Positions 48,799 through 57,857 of a DNA stretch of 64,000 nt are shown one piece after another. The position numbers and the translations under genes were made by a program. The stretch is taken from assembly GCA_046351455.1 (NCBI GenBank), contig JAXLYM010000005.1, positions 186,001 through 250,000 on the forward strand, in the 5' to 3' direction. How positions within the stretch are numbered: position 1 is the stretch's first letter; each line of letters begins with the position of its first letter. The notes under the pieces are model-generated. The model was not told where the DNA came from and made no database searches. It worked only from the letters and a program-made list of their open reading frames with translations. Source of the DNA: JADJRH01 sp046351455. GTDB lineage: Bacteria; Myxococcota_A; Polyangia; Polyangiales; Polyangiaceae.

Positions 48799-49527
48799 TC
48801 AGGCGTGGGCGCCTTCGGCGGCTCCGTGGGACTCGCTCTTGCCGCGGAGGCCCATGTTGCGCATGCCGAAGAAGCGCTGGTTCATGATCATCATCGGCTG
48901 GATGAGCAGATCCACGATGCCGAGGAAGCACAGCGTGCCGACGCCGACGGGGCCGCCCATCAGGTAGCCGGACAGGAGCAGGCAGCTCTCCAGCACGGTC
49001 TTCCAGACCCAGAACGGCGCCTTCCAGCGCTGCACCATCGTGATGGCGACGAGGTCCATCGCGCGGATGCCGATGCCGCTCATGATGATGTACGAAGAGG
49101 CATAGGCGCACACGAAGACGCCCAGGATCATCAGCGGATAGCCGCCGGCCGAATGCGCGAAGGGCACGTTCGCCGCGACCTTGTAATGACGGCCGAAGTC
49201 AATCAGCGTACCGCAGAAGAAGAAGGTGACGAACGGGGAGACGATGGGCAGCTTCCGGTTCCAGATCGCCCAGATCGCCAGCATGATCGCGGCAAAACCG
49301 CCCTGCGCGGCGCCGATGGTCACGGCCGGGACCTGCTTCTGTAGGCCCAGAGAGAACACGTCGAGGGGGTCCGTTCCGAGCTTCGCCTCGATGAAGCAGC
49401 AGGCGCCGAACGAGAAGAGAACGCAGCCGATCAGATAGACGAGGTACTGGTTGCGAGAGAAATTGGGCTTCAGCCAGTCCACTAGCCAGTTGGGGGCGTC
49501 ATCCTTCTTGGACGTTCCGGTGCTCAT
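48799..49527 (-). CDS. YczE/YitT-family membrane protein
   Basis: A 242-aa integral membrane protein with about five to six hydrophobic helices. The start region has the family hallmark FSFGACCFIEAKLGTDPLD (residues about 40-57), which aligns with YczE/YyaS proteins. Others are GFAAIMLAIWAIWNRKLP, FFFCGTLIDFG and GIGIRAMDLVAITMVQRW. YczE-type proteins are of unknown function, linked in Bacillus to membrane peptide production. GGGAG precedes ATG 49527. The gene is divergent from the TauE-like gene across 277 bp, and a weak TTGAAA-18-TACCTT pair about 85 bp upstream could be its promoter. Confidence 0.78.
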   Translation of the reverse strand: MSTGTSKKDDAPNWLVDWLKPNFSRNQYLVYLIGCVLFSFGACCFIEAKLGTDPLDVFSLGLQKQVPAVTIGAAQGGFAAIMLAIWAIWNRKLPIVSPFVTFFFCGTLIDFGRHYKVAANVPFAHSAGGYPLMILGVFVCAYASSYIIMSGIGIRAMDLVAITMVQRWKAPFWVWKTVLESCLLLSGYLMGGPVGVGTLCFLGIVDLLIQPMMIMNQRFFGMRNMGLRGKSESHGAAEGAHA

Positions 49528-49804
49528 GGTCTCCCTTTGGTGAGGATTCGGAAATTCGGACCCGGGTTAAGAACTCTCAAGGTAGCCCACCCCTACGGCC
49601 CGTTTCAAGACCTTTAAAGGCCGGCGGTCACGATTTGTCCTAACGATTTATCCCCTTCTTTTTCCGGGGGTCCTTTCACGGCCATGTCAGGCGGGTGCGT
49701 CAGGCGGGCATGTGACATGGCTGTGTCACGGACTCCCATGTTCGGGGGACCCATCGATTTGTGTGGCGCCGGGCTCCCTGCTTGCCGTTATGCTGGAGGA
49801 TCGG

Positions 49805-50635
49805 ATGGCCACACGTTCCACCACGAGCGCCGAGCAGCGGTCACGGCTCCTCCTCTTGATCGGAGTTCCGCTCGGTGTCCTGTGTGGGCTGCTCGGGCTG
49901 AGCGGCACGGAATACCGCGTCCCCATCCTCAAGCGATTCTTTCATTACCCCACGCAGCGCACCGTCCCCTTCAATCTCACGATCAGCGTCATGACGCTCG
50001 CCGCCGGCCTCGTCGGGCGGGAGCCGAGCACCAGCGCGGCGCTCATGTGGCCTCTCTTGCCGGAGCTGTCGGCGTTGCTCGGCGGATCGCTCGTGGGGCT
50101 CTATGCGGCGGCGACGTATGCGGATCGCAAGCCGACGGAGCGGTTCGAGCGGCTGAGCTTGCTCGGCATCGCGGCGGTGGGCGTCGCGCTCGTCGTCGGG
50201 GTGCTCCATCCGTTCGGCGTGCAGCTCCCTTTGTCGTTGGCGGTGCGCGTGCCGGTGGGCGTCGCGCTCGGCGTGCTCATCGGCGCGGTGAGCAGCATCC
50301 GCGGCATCTCGGGCGGCCAGCTCCTCATCCCGGCGCTCGTGCTCGCGTTCGGGGCCGATTTCAAGGTGGCGGGCTCGGCGAGCGCTTGCGTCTCGTTCCC
50401 GATCGTGCTCGTGGGTCTCGTGCGGCACGCGCGCACCAACACGTTCGTTCGAGAGCGGGAGTACCAGGAGCTCGTGGTGCCGCTCGGCGTGGGCTCGGCG
50501 CTCGGCGCGGTGACGGGCGGCTACCTCGTGTCGCGGATCCCGACGGTCGCGCTCGGCTTGCTCCTGGGTGCGCTGATGATCGTCTCGTCGATCCGCTCGC
50601 TGCGCGATCGCGCCGGCCAGAGCGACGAAGCCTGA
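49805..50635 (+). CDS. Sulfite exporter TauE/SafE-family membrane protein
   Basis: A 276-aa membrane protein with about seven to eight hydrophobic helices. Typical TauE/SafE features are the N-terminal GVLCGLLGLSGTEYRVPIL and the second-half repeat LGVLIGAVSSIRGISGGQLLIPALVLAFG. These proteins export sulfur-containing or other anions. I chose ATG 49805 because GGAGGA (49795-49800) is four bases ahead; the ATG at 49790 has no such site. The substrate is unknown. The gene is convergent with the universal stress protein gene, 23 bp between stops. Confidence 0.8.
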   Translation: MATRSTTSAEQRSRLLLLIGVPLGVLCGLLGLSGTEYRVPILKRFFHYPTQRTVPFNLTISVMTLAAGLVGREPSTSAALMWPLLPELSALLGGSLVGLYAAATYADRKPTERFERLSLLGIAAVGVALVVGVLHPFGVQLPLSLAVRVPVGVALGVLIGAVSSIRGISGGQLLIPALVLAFGADFKVAGSASACVSFPIVLVGLVRHARTNTFVREREYQELVVPLGVGSALGAVTGGYLVSRIPTVALGLLLGALMIVSSIRSLRDRAGQSDEA

Positions 50636-50658
50636 CCGGCGGACAGCAGCTCAGCAGC

Positions 50659-51558
50659 TCACTTCTGCGGAGCGCGAACGACCAGCACGGACGTGTGCGA
50701 GAGGCGGACGATGCGCTCGGCGACGCTGCCGATCAGCGCGCGGCGGAGGCCCGTGCGGCCGTGCGTGGCCGTGACCACGAGGCGCGCGCCCACGTCTTCG
50801 GCGTGCTGGACGAGGATCGCCGCGGCGTCGCCGATCGTGACCTTGCCGACGGTCTTCACGGAGAGCCCCTTCGTCGCCAGATCGATCTCGCGCTGGAGGG
50901 ATTCGTTCGCCTCGGTGAAGGCCTGCGATCCGCTCATCGCCTCCGCGAGCGCGGCGGGGCTGAGCCCGACGCCCGAGTGCCCGAACCACCCGGCGTTCAG
51001 CACGTAGAACACGTGCAGCTCGCTGCCCGAGGACGCCGCGAGCCGCGCCGCCTCCGCGAGCCCCGGACGCGCCGCCTCCGATAGATCCGTGCCGGTCACG
51101 ACGGGCCCGGACTGCGGGCCGGAGCGCGCCACGAGCACCGGGCAGTGCGCATACCGGACGACGTGCTCCGCGACGCTGCCGAGCAGCATGCGCTTGATGC
51201 CGGTGCGCCCGTGGCTGCCGATCACGATCAGGTTGGCGCCGATGCGCTCCGCGCACTCCACGATGACGGCGTGCGGCGGCTCCCCTTCTTCGAGATGCGT
51301 CGCGACGAGCAGCCCGCCCTCCGCCAGCTCCGCGGCCTTCCCGGCGAGCGTCTCGCGCACGAGCTTCTCTTGCTCCGCGGCCTTCGGGGCTTTGTCGCGG
51401 AGCCAGTCCAGCATCGACTGATCGGCCACGCCGGCGAGCTTCGGCACGACGTGCACGAGCGCGAGGGTCGCGCCGTCCGCCTTGGCGATGTCGCGCGCGT
51501 GGCGGACGGCTTCGTACGAGACCTCAGAGAAATCGGTGGAGACGAGGACGATGCTCAC
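50659..51558 (-). CDS. Tandem universal stress protein (two UspA domains)
   Basis: A 299-aa protein of two UspA domains. The first (residues 1-150) ends with the ATP-binding motif IGSHGRTGIKRMLLGSVAE, which has the full G-2x-G-9x-GS spacing. The second (about 155-299) has VTATHGRTGLRRALIGSVAE, where the first Gly is Ala, so nucleotide binding may be weaker. Each starts with a Usp-like strand (VLVSTDFSE, VVTGTDLSEAARPG). Soluble and of normal length for tandem Usp proteins. It probably responds to stress or energy limitation. ATG 51558 has no competing start. The 3-prime neighbour is TauE-like, and a tandem hairpin array lies upstream. Confidence 0.9.
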   Translation of the reverse strand: MSIVLVSTDFSEVSYEAVRHARDIAKADGATLALVHVVPKLAGVADQSMLDWLRDKAPKAAEQEKLVRETLAGKAAELAEGGLLVATHLEEGEPPHAVIVECAERIGANLIVIGSHGRTGIKRMLLGSVAEHVVRYAHCPVLVARSGPQSGPVVTGTDLSEAARPGLAEAARLAASSGSELHVFYVLNAGWFGHSGVGLSPAALAEAMSGSQAFTEANESLQREIDLATKGLSVKTVGKVTIGDAAAILVQHAEDVGARLVVTATHGRTGLRRALIGSVAERIVRLSHTSVLVVRAPQK

Positions 51559-51977
51559 GTGGACACCTCGGAAGCAGGGAGGGAACGGCTCGAACGGCGG
51601 CGGAAGATATACCGCGAAGCCCCACCTCGGGACCGCGGCCCCGGCAAGTTGCCAGAAAGTACCGATCTCTCGTCACGCGACGTTTTCGCAGGCCCCGTTG
51701 TATTCGATCGCGCGATGAAACGACGGCAGTCGTGCACCAGGAGAGGTCGGAACCCCTCGCGGCGAGCCCTCCCCTCGCCGGGAGGCCTCGCGACTCCCGG
51801 CAGACCTCCACCCCTCGCCGGGAGGCCTCGCGACCTCTCCCGGCAGACCCCTACCCCTCGCCGGGAGGCCTCGCGACCCCTCCCGGCAGACCCCTACCCC
51901 TCGCCGGGAGGCCTCGCGACCTCTCCCGGGGTAATTTCAGTATGAGAGGAATCCGGAGAAGACGAGGCGAGTGACTG
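51559..51977. other. 419-bp region between Usp gene and unknown gene, with tandem hairpin array
   Basis: No gene is seen between two codirectional minus-strand genes. About 160 bp are occupied by four tandem units (51771-51930). The remaining 210 bp next to the Usp gene hold its promoter region, in which no convincing -35/-10 is visible. The short plus-strand ORFs across the repeats are Pro/Arg-rich translations of the array. Confidence 0.55.
51771..51930. repeat. Four tandem 40-43-bp self-complementary units
   Basis: Units start at 51771 (40 bp), 51811 (43 bp), 51854 (43 bp) and 51897 (truncated, about 34 bp). Each begins CCCCTCGCCGGGAGGCCTCG and then carries CGAC, CTCCCGG and CAGACC. Within each unit CCGGGAGG can pair with CCTCCCGG (units 2-4) or CTCCCGG, giving an array of adjacent hairpins. 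The units are nearly identical, so the array arose by recent duplication. There are no unique spacers, hence not CRISPR. Confidence 0.8.
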
Positions 51978-52907
51978 CTACTTGTTCTTCTTTGACTTTT
52001 CGGGTGCGGGGGCGTCGGTGGGGGGCGCGCCGTCGGCCGGCGATGACGCGCTCTCGGCTGGAAAAGCCGTGCTCTCCGCAGGGGTCGACGTCGTCTTGCG
52101 GCCTGAGCTGTTGCCCGCATAGAGGGTCGGGAACTTCGACTCCGGATCTTCGCTGCGGTAGAGGAAGTGTCCCGCCGCATAGATCTCGTCGTAACAGGGT
52201 CGGAGCAAGGTCCACGCGCGGGCGGCGAGATCGCTCCATTTCTGGTCCGCCAGGGACTGGCTCTTTCCGAGCTCCCGCGTGATGCGGGCGGCCAGGTGGC
52301 GCGCGTCCACCTCGTCCGTGGCGCGGTAAAGGAGCTTGTCGCCCGACACCTCGTTCGGATGATCGCGGTACAGGTTCGCGAGCCGCACCAGGTGAGAGGC
52401 GTAGTCACGGTAGCTGTTGCCGAGGTTGATGCTCTGCACCTCCGCCGACAGCGCCGGATCGAACTGGAAGACGTACTTCGCGCGGCCGATCATGCGCGAG
52501 CGCACCGCCGTCACCTCCGCCACCAGCGGCGCCGGCAACAAGGCCTCCGTCGACTGCGCGCGCGCCGTCTGGAGCTCCACGTGCGCGTGACCCACCGCGA
52601 GCGCCAGCGGCCGGAGGCGCGCGAGGTGATCGGGATTGAAGAGCTGCGGGTGCAGGAGGGCGAAGCGCGCTCTCGGCTCCTCCTGCGCGAGCAGCTCCGC
52701 CACGGCCAGCGCGCGAATCGAGGCCTCTTGAAGATCGGTGTTGACAGCGATGACGGCGCTCTTCGGGAGGGCCTTCATCTCCGATAAGAACGAGTCGAAC
52801 GCCTTCTGCGGGGCGTCCGGATCCTCCGCGCCGGAATGCGCGGCGGCTTGGTTCGATAGTTTACCCTTGGACGAAGCAGGTTTGGGGGTCGTTTTTTTCG
52901 CAGCCAT
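51978..52907 (-). CDS. Unknown Lys-rich-start protein
   Basis: A 309-aa protein I do not recognise. The N-terminus is Lys/Ala/Pro-rich (MAAKKTTPKPASSKG), the middle is helical (FDSFLSEMKALPKSAVIAVN, HAHVELQTARAQSTEALLPA, IGRAKYVFQFDPALSAEV), and the last 50 residues are Ser/Thr/Pro/Glu-rich and end KSKKNK. No signal peptide or membrane segment is seen. It resembles widespread myxobacterial hypothetical proteins of this general layout. Both basic tails could bind nucleic acid (inference). It has a 493-bp gap upstream and the tandem hairpin array downstream, and is otherwise isolated. Confidence 0.7.
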   Translation of the reverse strand: MAAKKTTPKPASSKGKLSNQAAAHSGAEDPDAPQKAFDSFLSEMKALPKSAVIAVNTDLQEASIRALAVAELLAQEEPRARFALLHPQLFNPDHLARLRPLALAVGHAHVELQTARAQSTEALLPAPLVAEVTAVRSRMIGRAKYVFQFDPALSAEVQSINLGNSYRDYASHLVRLANLYRDHPNEVSGDKLLYRATDEVDARHLAARITRELGKSQSLADQKWSDLAARAWTLLRPCYDEIYAAGHFLYRSEDPESKFPTLYAGNSSGRKTTSTPAESTAFPAESASSPADGAPPTDAPAPEKSKKNK

Positions 52908-53400
52908 GGCTCAGGCTCGCATACAGGCCGCTTTCATTGAAGCGGAAAAATGCGCTGCGGACGGCAAAGGGGATGCGCGCATGAGCCCACGCAAACGCCC
53001 GGTATACGACACGTGACACCGGCTCCATACCCCGGTGGATAACCGAGCCTGTTTGGCCCGAGTCGCCGACAAGGACTCCCATGTGTCCCACAACCCCAGG
53101 AATTGTCTGGGTTAAAGGGAGCACGAATCGAGCGTCATCCCGTTGACATCCCCCTGGGGCGACCAAGGTTAATTAAGATACCGATTCCGGCGAATCACAT
53201 CCTCGCGCGTTGAGGAAGGCGTCCTCTTTTGCAGAGAGAGGCGCGAAACGCGTGAAGGGTCCTTCGGATGCGCGACCGCGCCGAAGCGTCCAACGTGGGA
53301 GAAGAGAACACCCTCTCTCTCCTTCAAAGGACCGGAGCGTAAAGCTCCCCGTGAATGCGTCGTTGTTACTGGCACTAACTAACTAAAGGAGAAGCACCAC
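52908..53400. other. 493-bp divergent intergenic region with lower GC
   Basis: No gene is seen. This is the longest gene-free stretch and is noticeably less GC-rich than its neighbours, including TTAATTAAG at 53169-53177. It must hold divergent promoters for the unknown gene (minus) and the serine-hydrolase lipoprotein (plus). A TTGACA element lies at 53143-53148, but the nearest TTAATT is 20 bp away, so the pair is not convincing. The plus-strand gene has a strong AAAGGAG site just before ATG 53401, and the leader upstream of it is rich in short inverted repeats (AAGGGTCCTT and AAGGACC). Confidence 0.5.
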
Positions 53401-54792
53401 ATGATGAGTGCTAATGGTTTCGTTCGCCTTGTCGCGCTCTCGTCTCTCTGCGCTCTCGTCGGCTGCACTGCCGTCGATGTCGCGAGCGAATCGGAGGCCC
53501 CCGGGGAAGAAGCAGCGGGCGCTGCCGTCCAGCCCTGCCACGCCCTGCCGGATCCGGTTCAGATCTTCGAGTGGACCCCGGCCGAGCGCGTGGTCGGGAT
53601 GAGCCACTCGGAGGACATCTACGCGACGGAGTCCTTCCATCGCTCCATCTTCCCGGCCTCCTTCCTCCCGAAGCTCCCGGCGCCCGTGGTGAAGTACCAG
53701 TACGGCGGGCAGCTTCGCACCATCGACGACTACATGACGCGGGAGAACGCGACCGGCCTCCTCGTCATGAAGGACGGAAAGATCGTCATCGAGAAATACC
53801 GCGGCATCAACGACTCGACGTTGTGGCAGTCGAACTCGATCGCCAAGTCGGTCGTCTCGACGCTCGTCGGCATCGCCCTCAAAGAGGGCAAGATCAGCAG
53901 CCTGGACGACGGGATCGAGCTCTACGTGCCCGAGGTGATCGGCTCCGCGTACGAGGGAGTGACGATCCGCAACATGCTGCGGATGGCGTCCGGCGTGGCG
54001 TGGGTCGAGGACGAGTACGAGGACCCGGCGACGGACGCGAACTATGTTCTCTCGACCTGTATCGGGGAGCGCATCCCGGACTGCACGCTGGACCGTCTCC
54101 TCAGCCTCCCGCGCGTCGCGGACCAGGGCACGGTGTGGAATTACAACACCGGAGAGGCGCACTTGCTGGGCCTCGTCGTGCAGCGCGCGACCGGCAAATC
54201 GCTCGCGAAGTACCTGGAGCAGAAGGTGTGGAAGCCCATGCGCGCGGAGCACGACGGCGCGTGGATCCGGGAGTCGGACAACGGGCCTTCGTTCGGCGGG
54301 ATCGGCTTCAACGCGACGCTGCGCGACTACGGGCGCTTCGGGCAGTTCATCCTGAACAACGGCGCTCTGCCGAACGGCTCCAATCCGCTGCCGGCCAACT
54401 GGGTGCAAGACGCGACGACGTGGTTCGCGCCGTCGGCGATCCCCGGCTTCGCGGACAACGGGCAGTACGGCTACATGTGGTGGTTCTACCCCGCGTACGA
54501 CGACGGCATCAACAACCCTTCGCCGCTCCAGACGAAGACGGGAAACGCGCCGCTCCAGCGCACCACGGGGAGCGCGCCCGTCCCCATCACCGGCCACACG
54601 TCGGACTGGTCGTTCGCGGGATACGGCATCTACGGGCAGATGATCGCGATCAACCCGATCGAGAAGATCGTCATGGTGCAGTTCGCGGCGTGGGACCACG
54701 CCAATCCGGTGGACCTGAGCGAGTTCCCGGACAACCCCTACAACGAGGAAGGCGTCTTCCTGAACGCCGTGATCGACGCCCTGCACAAGTGA
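53401..54792 (+). CDS. Secreted serine hydrolase, class C beta-lactamase/DD-peptidase fold
   Basis: A 463-aa lipoprotein (signal ALSSLCALVGC). The serine-hydrolase domain of the class C beta-lactamase/penicillin-binding family follows. The catalytic motif SIAK lies in SNSIAKSVVSTLV, and the second motif is YNTG (WNYNTGEAHLLG) in the place of YxN. The third motif, normally KTG-like, appears as HTS in GHTSDWSFAGYG. Such enzymes act as esterases, amidases or DD-peptidases on extracellular substrates. AAAGGAG precedes ATG 53401 or 53404. There is no operon partner: egtB follows after 114 bp. The substrate cannot be inferred. Confidence 0.8.
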   Translation: MMSANGFVRLVALSSLCALVGCTAVDVASESEAPGEEAAGAAVQPCHALPDPVQIFEWTPAERVVGMSHSEDIYATESFHRSIFPASFLPKLPAPVVKYQYGGQLRTIDDYMTRENATGLLVMKDGKIVIEKYRGINDSTLWQSNSIAKSVVSTLVGIALKEGKISSLDDGIELYVPEVIGSAYEGVTIRNMLRMASGVAWVEDEYEDPATDANYVLSTCIGERIPDCTLDRLLSLPRVADQGTVWNYNTGEAHLLGLVVQRATGKSLAKYLEQKVWKPMRAEHDGAWIRESDNGPSFGGIGFNATLRDYGRFGQFILNNGALPNGSNPLPANWVQDATTWFAPSAIPGFADNGQYGYMWWFYPAYDDGINNPSPLQTKTGNAPLQRTTGSAPVPITGHTSDWSFAGYGIYGQMIAINPIEKIVMVQFAAWDHANPVDLSEFPDNPYNEEGVFLNAVIDALHK

Positions 54793-54906
54793 TCGCACCC
54801 CGCCTCTCGACCGCTCGGCATCCCGCGGTCGGCGCTCTCCGAAACACCCCCTGTGGACCGAACCGTCGGCCGCCGACTTGGCACCCGCGACGTTACGCGG
54901 TAGGCC

Positions 54907-56277
54907 ATGGCCAAGATGGCGACCGAGCGAACCTTCTCCCGCGAAGCGCTGGCGGCGGACTACCGCCGGATCCGCGGCGCGACACTGGCCCTCTGCGAGA
55001 CGCTGACCACCGAGGACTACGTCGTGCAGTCGATGCCCGACGCGAGCCCGACGAAATGGCACCTCGCGCACACGACCTGGTTCTTCGAGACGTTCGTGCT
55101 CACCGTCGCGCAGCCGTCGTACGCGGTGTTCCATCCCGAGTTCGCGGTCCTGTATAACTCCTACTATCAGGCGGTGGGGCCTCAGTTCCCGCGGGCGCGG
55201 CGCGGCATGCTCTCGCGGCCCACCGTGCGGGAGGTGCGGGAGTACCGGGCGCACGTCGACGGGGCCGTGGAGAGGCTGTTTCGGGAGGCGTCGGAGGCGG
55301 CGTTTCACGAGGTGGCGGCGCGCGTCGAGCTGGGGCTCCACCACGAGGAGCAGCACCAGGAGCTCATCGTGACCGACCTCAAGCACATGCTCGCGCAGAA
55401 CCCGCTCGATCCGGTGTTCCGGCCGCGCCCGCGAGAGGCCACGAGGTCTGCGACGCCGGCGGCCGCCGGCCAGCGAAGCCAGGGAGTGCGGCCGGGGCAG
55501 GAAGAGGCGTTCGGCCCGCGGATCGAGGCCGGCGTGATCGAGACTGGCACGCACGGAGAGGGCTTCTTCTTCGACAACGAGGGGCCGCGACATCGCTCCT
55601 GGGTGGAGGCTTATCGGCTCGGGCGGCGGCTCGTGACGGCCGGGGAGTACCTCGAGTTCATCGAGGACGGCGGGTATTCGCGGCCGGATCTCTGGCTCTC
55701 CGACGGCTTCGCGGCGGTGCGGGCGGAGGGGTGGCAGGCCCCTCTTTATTGGCGGCGGGACGACGGCGGATGGTCCATGTTCACGCTCTCGGGACGCCGC
55801 CCGGTGGACCCGGAGGAGCCTGTCTGTCACGTGTCGTACTACGAGGCCGACGCGTTCGCGCGGTGGGCCGGCGCGCGCCTCCCGCGAGAGGAGGAGTGGG
55901 AGCACGTCGCCGAGCGCGCCCCCACGACTGGCAACTTCGTCGAACAGGGCCTCTTCCATCCGGCGCCCGCAAACGGACATCCGGCGCCCGCAGGTGGACA
56001 GCGGCCGGCTGCGAGCCCCCCCGCAAGAGACAGCCACCCTCATGAGCAGCTCTTCGGGGATGTGTGGGAGTGGACAGCGAGCGCGTATCTCGGGTATCCG
56101 GGGTTCGAGCCTTTGCCGGGCGCCATCGGAGAATACAACGGCAAGTTCATGAGCGGGCAGATGGTGCTGCGCGGCGGGTCCGTCGCGACGCCTGCGCGTC
56201 ACATCCGGGCGACGTACCGCAACTTCTTCCCGCCGTCCGCGCGGTGGCAATTCTCGGGGATCCGCCTCGCGCGGTGA
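54907..56277 (+). CDS. egtB: Ergothioneine biosynthesis EgtB-like sulfoxide synthase
   Basis: A 456-aa non-heme iron enzyme of the EgtB type, which joins hercynine to a thiol donor (gamma-glutamylcysteine or cysteine) using O2. The N-terminal DinB-like part has the iron ligands in WHLAHTTWFF (His52/His55) and LHHEEQHQE (His146 and His150). The C-terminal FGE-sulfatase domain has EYLEFIEDGGY, ARLPREEEWEHVA, QLFGDVWEWTASAYLGYPGF and MVLRGGSVATP. Two low-complexity insertions are present: one at about residues 175-205 (ATRSATPAAAG) and one at about 350-380 with repeats HPAPANGHPAPAGG. The companion methyltransferase EgtD, usually adjacent, is absent within the window. ATG 54907 (MAKMATERTF) is the likely start. 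Confidence 0.85.
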   Translation: MAKMATERTFSREALAADYRRIRGATLALCETLTTEDYVVQSMPDASPTKWHLAHTTWFFETFVLTVAQPSYAVFHPEFAVLYNSYYQAVGPQFPRARRGMLSRPTVREVREYRAHVDGAVERLFREASEAAFHEVAARVELGLHHEEQHQELIVTDLKHMLAQNPLDPVFRPRPREATRSATPAAAGQRSQGVRPGQEEAFGPRIEAGVIETGTHGEGFFFDNEGPRHRSWVEAYRLGRRLVTAGEYLEFIEDGGYSRPDLWLSDGFAAVRAEGWQAPLYWRRDDGGWSMFTLSGRRPVDPEEPVCHVSYYEADAFARWAGARLPREEEWEHVAERAPTTGNFVEQGLFHPAPANGHPAPAGGQRPAASPPARDSHPHEQLFGDVWEWTASAYLGYPGFEPLPGAIGEYNGKFMSGQMVLRGGSVATPARHIRATYRNFFPPSARWQFSGIRLAR

Positions 56278-56421
56278 GCGGCTCCGTCTTGCATACACGC
56301 TGAGACATCCATCTTCGCAATCCCTGCAACCGGCCCGCGGGACGGGGCGTACGACTGCCGCGCTGCGAACGTGAGGGGGCGGGACGGCTTTGTCTCGCAC
56401 GCGCGCGACGCAGGAGGAAAT

Positions 56422-57126
56422 ATGCGAAGAATGAGATGGCTTCAAGGTGCGCTGGGGCTCGCGATCGGGCTCGGGAGCACGTCGGCTCTTGCGGCCGATC
56501 ATCTGGATAGCAAGGCGGCGACGGCCGATCCGGCCGCGGACATCACCGATGTCTACGCCTGGAGTGAAGGCACGAATCTGCTCCTGGTCCTCGACGTGGC
56601 GCCCCTCGCCACGGCCGACTCGAAGTTCTCGGCGGCGGTGCAGTACGCGCTCCACACGGAGAGCAGCGCCAAGTTCGGTGAGGCCGGCGACAAGATGGAT
56701 GTGATCGCCACCTTCGACGATCTCGGGAAAATCAGCCTCTGGATCGGCGACAAGGACTATGTGACGGGCGACGCCTCCGCGGCGGCGGGCCTCAAGAGCG
56801 ACAGCGGCAAGGTGCGTGTCTTCGCGGGGCTCCGCGCGGATCCGTTCTTCTTCAACCTGGAGGGCTTCAAGGACGCGGTGGCGACGGTCGACGCGGCCGA
56901 GGGCGCGCTCCAGTTCGACGGCTCGGGCTGCCCGACGATCGACGCGGCCACCTCCGCGGCCCTCGTGGGGATGCTGCAGGGCACGATGAAGGGCAGCATG
57001 CCGGCGAAGAACTTCTTCGCGACGGCGAACGTGCTCTCGATCGTGATCGAGGTCGACAAGAGCCTCGTCACGACGGGCGGACCCATCGTGTCGGTGTGGG
57101 GCTCGACCCACAAGAAGGGGGCCTGA
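56422..57126 (+). CDS. DUF4331-type secreted protein
   Basis: A 234-aa exported protein. ATG 56422 follows a strong AGGAGGA site (56412-56418); the frame extends to 56371 without need. The signal peptide is GLAIGLGSTSALAADHLDSK with cleavage after ALA. The mature sequence starts ADHLDSKAATADPAADITDV, the hallmark of DUF4331 proteins. It then continues through LFVFAGLRADPFFFNLEGF-like blocks (VRVFAGLRADPFFFNL) and ends in NVLSIVIEVDKSLVTTGGPI. DUF4331 proteins are secreted and of unknown function. It covers only the first half of the usual family length; the second half is encoded as the next gene. Coupled to it by TGAGATG. Confidence 0.8.
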   Translation: MRRMRWLQGALGLAIGLGSTSALAADHLDSKAATADPAADITDVYAWSEGTNLLLVLDVAPLATADSKFSAAVQYALHTESSAKFGEAGDKMDVIATFDDLGKISLWIGDKDYVTGDASAAAGLKSDSGKVRVFAGLRADPFFFNLEGFKDAVATVDAAEGALQFDGSGCPTIDAATSAALVGMLQGTMKGSMPAKNFFATANVLSIVIEVDKSLVTTGGPIVSVWGSTHKKGA

Positions 57127-57127
57127 G

Positions 57128-57826
57128 ATGAACGCTCGCTCTTTTCTGATGGTCAGTCTGACGACTCTGGCCCTCGCGGCGTTCGCGGGCTGCGGTGACG
57201 GCGGCAGCGGCTCCGGCGGCACCGGCGGCGCCACCGCGACCGGCGGCACCACCGCGACCGGCGGCTCCACGGGCGGCTCCGGCGGCACCACGACGACCAC
57301 GATGATGCCGAAGCCGCCCACGCTCGGCGCGCAGATCGACCGCATGGGCCGGCCGGCGATCAACACCGCGCTGGACCACACGTTCGACACCGACGCGACG
57401 GCGAAGGACACGGCGAAGGACGCGTGGAACGCGAACAGCGACGCTTCGACCTGGGCGACGTACGTGCCCGAGGTCGAGAAGAACCTCGCGATCCTGGACT
57501 CGCTCGACACCGTGTGCGGCAACCAGCTCCTCGCGGACAAGAACAAGAACGACGCGTCCCGGTATGCGGGGCTCGCGGGCGTCCTCGCGGATGATCGCCT
57601 GTTCGTCAACACCGCAGGATCGGCCTGCACGCAGTACCTGGCGGTCGAGGGGAACGCGATCGGCCTCGCCAACAACGACTGCGGCGGAAGGCGCCTGTCG
57701 TACGACGTCATCGAGACGAGCTATTCGGCGCTCGCGGCCGGGATGCTGACCGGCATCGACGACAAGATCGCCATCAGCGACGCGGCGAAGGGGGAGACGT
57801 TCCCCTACCTCGCGGCGCCGCAGTGA
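57128..57826 (+). CDS. Lipoprotein matching the C-terminal part of DUF4331
   Basis: A 232-aa lipoprotein (signal LTTLALAAFAGC). A Gly/Thr linker of ~35 residues (TGGATATGGTTATGGSTGG) precedes PTLGAQIDRMGRPAINTALD. That pattern is typical of the second half of DUF4331 proteins (QxxRMGxPxxN). The rest is helical and ends GETFPYLAAPQ. It starts one base after the previous stop. Together the two genes look like a split DUF4331, with the second half anchored to the membrane. Function unknown; the pair may form one complex at the surface or outer membrane. Confidence 0.7.
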   Translation: MNARSFLMVSLTTLALAAFAGCGDGGSGSGGTGGATATGGTTATGGSTGGSGGTTTTTMMPKPPTLGAQIDRMGRPAINTALDHTFDTDATAKDTAKDAWNANSDASTWATYVPEVEKNLAILDSLDTVCGNQLLADKNKNDASRYAGLAGVLADDRLFVNTAGSACTQYLAVEGNAIGLANNDCGGRRLSYDVIETSYSALAAGMLTGIDDKIAISDAAKGETFPYLAAPQ

Positions 57827-57857
57827 TCGTGGAGAGACTGCCAGTCTCGTGATGGGA

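Noticed and set aside
51771..51930. CRISPR array
   Set aside because: Units follow each other without unique spacers and each is self-complementary; no cas genes are nearby.
53143..53174. Sigma-70 promoter TTGACA-TTAATT before the serine-hydrolase gene
   Set aside because: The 20-bp spacing is too long and no better -10 is found; I keep it only as a remark.
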